From NCBI GenBank assembly GCA_903862155.1, contig CAIOXF010000001.1, forward strand, positions 1 to 27,360: a stretch of DNA of 27,360 nt, in the 5' to 3' direction. Below are positions 24,483 through 27,360 of the stretch, one piece after another. The translations under genes were made by a program, and so were the position numbers. Position 1 is the stretch's first letter. Each line of letters begins with the position of its first letter. Source of the stretch: an uncultured cyanobacterium. GTDB taxonomy: Bacteria; Cyanobacteriota; Cyanobacteriia; PCC-6307; Cyanobiaceae. The notes beneath the pieces are model-generated. The model was not told the origin of the DNA. It did no database searches and worked only from the letters and a program-made list of their open reading frames with translations.

Positions 24483-25570
24483 GCGGATCCAGCGCCAGCG
24501 GCGTTAGCGGCTTCCACGCCACCATCCGGCTCGTGCTCGCCGTAGCCCTGGTGCAGGGCTTCGCCCAGATCAGTGGCGTGGGCGATGGCTACTACGCCTC
24601 TCTCGCCGTGATCAGCGTGACGGTGGGGAACTACGGCAACACCCTGGAACTGGGCCGGCAACGCCTGGTGGGCACGGTGGTGGGGGCACTGGTGGTGCTG
24701 GTGGCCTACCCGGCACTGGGTTCCCTCCCCCTGATGGTGGGCCTGCCGCTGGGCATGGCGCTGGCCAGGCTGCTGGCGGGCTCGCTGAAGCTCACCGTGG
24801 GCTACTCGGTGTGCATGTTCGTGGTGGTGATGGGCTGGCTGAAGCACGAGAACCAGCTCGACACCTGGATCCCGCTGCGGTTGTTCTGGACCGCCGTTGG
24901 GGTGCTGATCGCTCTGCTGGCCCTGCGGCTGTTTTGGCCGGCCCGGGCGCGCCAGCAGCAGCGGGAAGGGTTGCTGGCCCTGCTGCTGGATCTGGGCGAG
25001 GCGATCGCCGCCCATCTGCAGCGCGAACTGCCCCGCATGGGGCGCAGCGCCAACGCGGCCAGGGCCTTGCCCGCCGGCACAGCACCAACCATCCCGGGGC
25101 TACGCACCACCCTGCTGGCCCTGCGGGAGCAGCGGTCCGATGCCCTACGGGAACTCGGGAGCCAGGCCAATCAACATCCGTCTGCCCTGATCTGGGCGGC
25201 CCTCGATCAGCAAAGTGAGCTGCTCATCCTGGTGCTCAGCGGCCTGCAGCGCCTCCGCCAGCCCCCCTGGCAACGCCCCGAACTGGGCCAGCTGGCGGAA
25301 CACCTGGCCCAGCGCATGGCCGAGGTGCAACAGCGATTGGAGCTGTGGCACCACACCCTGGCGAGCAGCCCCCTGCGCATCCCGGCACCACCGCTACCGG
25401 CCTGGGAGCCCCGCAATCTCACCACCCTGGTGAGCGATCAGGCAGCGGCGGCCCTGAGCCTCGATGAACAGCAGGAGCTGGGCACACGGCTGCTGCTGCT
25501 GAACCGCCTGGAGCGCAGCCTCCACGACACCGAGTCTCGCTGGCAGGACGCCCTCAACCGGTACCGCTGA
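24479..25570 (+). CDS. FUSC-family membrane protein, half-size, subunit B' of pair 2
   Basis: A 363-residue protein with about six membrane segments up to residue 154 and a C-terminal helical region. It shares GYYA (37-40), VTVGNYGN, LGRQR (58-62), MGWL (118-121), PLRLFWT (132-138) and closing WP (153-154) with the protein at 20370-21467, in the same order and spacing. The ATG at 24479 (ATGA with A') is chosen; the frame is open to 24167, but that part overlaps A' and reads as Arg/Ala/Gly-rich shadow. Its last 17 bases overlap the 3' end of the opposite-strand protease gene. Expected role: second half of a split FUSC exporter working with TolC. Confidence 0.87.
   Translation: MSGSSASGVSGFHATIRLVLAVALVQGFAQISGVGDGYYASLAVISVTVGNYGNTLELGRQRLVGTVVGALVVLVAYPALGSLPLMVGLPLGMALARLLAGSLKLTVGYSVCMFVVVMGWLKHENQLDTWIPLRLFWTAVGVLIALLALRLFWPARARQQQREGLLALLLDLGEAIAAHLQRELPRMGRSANAARALPAGTAPTIPGLRTTLLALREQRSDALRELGSQANQHPSALIWAALDQQSELLILVLSGLQRLRQPPWQRPELGQLAEHLAQRMAEVQQRLELWHHTLASSPLRIPAPPLPAWEPRNLTTLVSDQAAAALSLDEQQELGTRLLLLNRLERSLHDTESRWQDALNRYR
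25000..25009. repeat. HIP1 element (GGCGATCGCC)
   Basis: Extended HIP1 palindrome inside the last FUSC gene. Confidence 0.75.
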
Positions 25571-27360
25571 GCCGGCGGCGGCCCTCCAACTGCTCCAGCC
25601 AACACACCACCGCCACCCAGTGCAGCAACGCGGGCGGCCAGATCGAACCGCTCTGCAGATACAGCAGGGTGCAGAGCAGCCCCAGCCAGGTGCACTGCAG
25701 CAGGAAGGGCCGTTGCAGAAACAGGGGCCTTCCCTGGGGGTACCAGGTCAACGCAGCCAGCGGGTGGTAGGCCACGAACAAGCCCAGAGAGAGGGCAGCC
25801 CAGCCGAGCAGTTGGGGCTGCTGGAAGCCCTCCAGACGGTTGGGCAGCAGCAGCACCCGGAACAGCCATTCCTCCAGCAGGGCTGGTAGCAGGAACAAGC
25901 TCACCAGCCGGCGCGGGGTCTGCCACAGCAATCGGATGGGCGGCAGCGGCCAGCGCCGGGGCAGCCAATGGCTCCACCAGCCGAGGGCCAGGGCTCCGGC
26001 GCCATAGAGCACCCCCAGCGGCAATCCGGCCAGCAGCGCAGCCCGGCCCAGGGGCGTGAACAGGGCATCGGTACTGCGGCGCAGCACCAGCGACACAGGC
26101 GGGTTGCGGCCGAACAGCAGGGTGGGGGCCAGCGGTTCAATGGCCGTGTCGCCGCCGGGGAGCTGGTTGGTGCGCAGCACCCGCAGGCTGGCGCCGTTGG
26201 TGAGCATCAGGGCCGCCAGATCGTCGTAGCCGCGGCGCGGAATCATGGTGCGCCAGCTGAGGATGCCGTCGAGCACACCGCCGCGCTGGAACTGCCCCTC
26301 CGGCTGGGCCATGGCTACCAGGCTGCCGTTGTGGCGCCAGTCGGGACGCTCCAGCCCAAAGGGCTGCAGCAGATGGCGCAGCCCCGTGCGCAACGACGCC
26401 AGCCCGGGACCTGGCTCCTCGAGGCTGGCGATCGCCAGCTCCAGGGCCTGGGCTGAATCCTGCACGCAGGAGGTGGCCGGCGTGACCAGCGCCACCCCGC
26501 CGCCATCGCCGCTGCGGTAGCGGGCCATCAGCACCTCGGCCTGCAGGCTCAGCTCCCGCAGGAAGTGGTCGGCCGCCCCTGGCGCCAGATCGAGCCGGAT
26601 CAGGGCATCGGCAATGGGCCGGGTGCCCATCCAGCCCCGCTGGAGATCGCCGCTGAAGGCGCTCCAGTCTTGGCGGCCCGCCACGATCCCGTTGGGATTG
26701 TTGGCATAGATCTGGTGGTAGTGGATCTCAAAGCGGGGCTCCCCCGTGAACGGATCGGCCACCACCCAGGCCTCCCCGAAGGCGAAATGGCCGGTCACGG
26801 TGGCCATCGGCGTGGGCTCCCCCAGCCGGCCGCCGATGCCGCCAAAGTTGTGCATCACCAGCGCCCGATCCCCCAGCTGCCAGCCGCCCTCGCCGTGCTG
26901 CAGCTGCACCCTCCCGATGCGGCCACGCCGCTGGGGGGTGTGGGCCCAATTGCCCTGGCTCAGAAACACCAGCGCCGGCTGGAGCCCCTCCACCCGCTGG
27001 TCGGCCGGCAGGCGCAGCAGGGCCCGCGGCTCCAGCGCCTGCGCCGTGAACAGCCCCGCCGCATCGGGGGCACCGTGCACATACCAGCCATCCACGCCCG
27101 CCGGAGCACCCACCAATCCCTTGGGTGTCGACATCCAGCGGCCGTAGCGATCCCGCGGCTGCTGGGGCACGCGAATGGTGTCGAGCGGGCCATCGAAGCG
27201 GCCCGTGGCCGGGTTGAAATGGCGCACCCGGAAGCGCTCGCCGGGGAGCTCGGCCTCCAACTGCACCAGGGCACTCCAGCGGCCGGTGATCTGCAGCGGC
27301 GGGCGATCGATCACCAACCGGCCCGGCTCCACGGCCAGGGGCTCCAGCGCCACCAGGAGA
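25554..27360 (-). CDS. CPBP-family intramembrane metalloprotease with large N-terminal domain (5' end truncated)
   Basis: At least 599 residues counted from a GTG at 27353; the frame remains open to the window edge (LL before VALEPLA), so the true start and perhaps a signal anchor lie outside. The C-terminal 170 residues hold about five membrane segments and the CPBP/Abi protease motifs: EEWLFR (494-499), FxxxH (F526-H530) and a final His (H578) with V where the third motif often has N. These would form a metal site in the membrane, as in type II CAAX proteases. The N-terminal roughly 430 residues look soluble and carry HNFGGIGGRLGEPT, FEIHYHQIYANNPNGIVAGR and GWMGTRPIADALI; I do not recognise the domain. 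Convergent with the last FUSC gene, overlapping by 17 bases. Confidence 0.85.
   Translation of the reverse strand, partial: LLVALEPLAVEPGRLVIDRPPLQITGRWSALVQLEAELPGERFRVRHFNPATGRFDGPLDTIRVPQQPRDRYGRWMSTPKGLVGAPAGVDGWYVHGAPDAAGLFTAQALEPRALLRLPADQRVEGLQPALVFLSQGNWAHTPQRRGRIGRVQLQHGEGGWQLGDRALVMHNFGGIGGRLGEPTPMATVTGHFAFGEAWVVADPFTGEPRFEIHYHQIYANNPNGIVAGRQDWSAFSGDLQRGWMGTRPIADALIRLDLAPGAADHFLRELSLQAEVLMARYRSGDGGGVALVTPATSCVQDSAQALELAIASLEEPGPGLASLRTGLRHLLQPFGLERPDWRHNGSLVAMAQPEGQFQRGGVLDGILSWRTMIPRRGYDDLAALMLTNGASLRVLRTNQLPGGDTAIEPLAPTLLFGRNPPVSLVLRRSTDALFTPLGRAALLAGLPLGVLYGAGALALGWWSHWLPRRWPLPPIRLLWQTPRRLVSLFLLPALLEEWLFRVLLLPNRLEGFQQPQLLGWAALSLGLFVAYHPLAALTWYPQGRPLFLQRPFLLQCTWLGLLCTLLYLQSGSIWPPALLHWVAVVCWLEQLEGRRRLSGTG
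26427..26436. repeat. HIP1 element (GGCGATCGCC)
   Basis: Extended HIP1 palindrome inside the CPBP protease gene. Confidence 0.75.

Overview
The window is GC-rich chromosomal DNA from a cyanobacterium, most likely a picocyanobacterium of the Synechococcus/Cyanobium group. Three things point there: a clear ycf54 gene (a chlorophyll-biosynthesis factor of oxygenic phototrophs), an RRM plus glycine-rich RNA-binding protein of the cyanobacterial Rbp type, and at least five copies of the cyanobacterial HIP1 octamer GCGATCGC. I see no tRNA, rRNA, CRISPR array, transposase or phage gene.

Left part (1-3188): an acyltransferase (plsC-like, minus strand) diverges from pdxJ. pdxJ overlaps ycf54 by the 4-base ATGA junction. 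A short minus-strand protein with a possible Nif11-like segment then diverges from a PPP-type metallophosphatase. Centre-left (3210-12242): a translationally coupled recC-recB-recD block with ATGA junctions encodes a complete RecBCD helicase-nuclease, followed 11 bases later by a mannose-6-phosphate-isomerase-type cupin. Centre (12349-15602): a cold-shock-type DEAD-box RNA helicase, a small secreted cysteine protein, a short minus-strand hypothetical, and the Rbp protein, which has a long upstream region and a good intrinsic terminator. Next (15642-19351): an Arg-rich small protein with a strong ribosome binding site, an ABC half-exporter, an LCP-family cell-envelope protein, and an MgtC/SapB membrane protein whose 3' end overlaps the LCP gene.

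Right part (19354-25570) is the most unusual segment. Four half-size FUSC-type membrane proteins are arranged as two bicistronic pairs (A-B and A'-B') on either side of a TolC-like outer-membrane channel, all on the plus strand. Each pair resembles one full-length FUSC exporter (AaeB/YccS-like) split into its two halves, and B and B' are clear paralogues. No membrane-fusion protein is present in the window. I infer a two-pump, one-channel efflux or envelope-export system; the substrate is unknown. The window closes with a minus-strand CPBP (CAAX-like) intramembrane protease that carries a large N-terminal domain I do not recognise and runs off the right edge.

Most gene identities rest on recognisable motifs and on family alignments recalled from memory; no database search was possible. 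Promoter and operator calls are weak.
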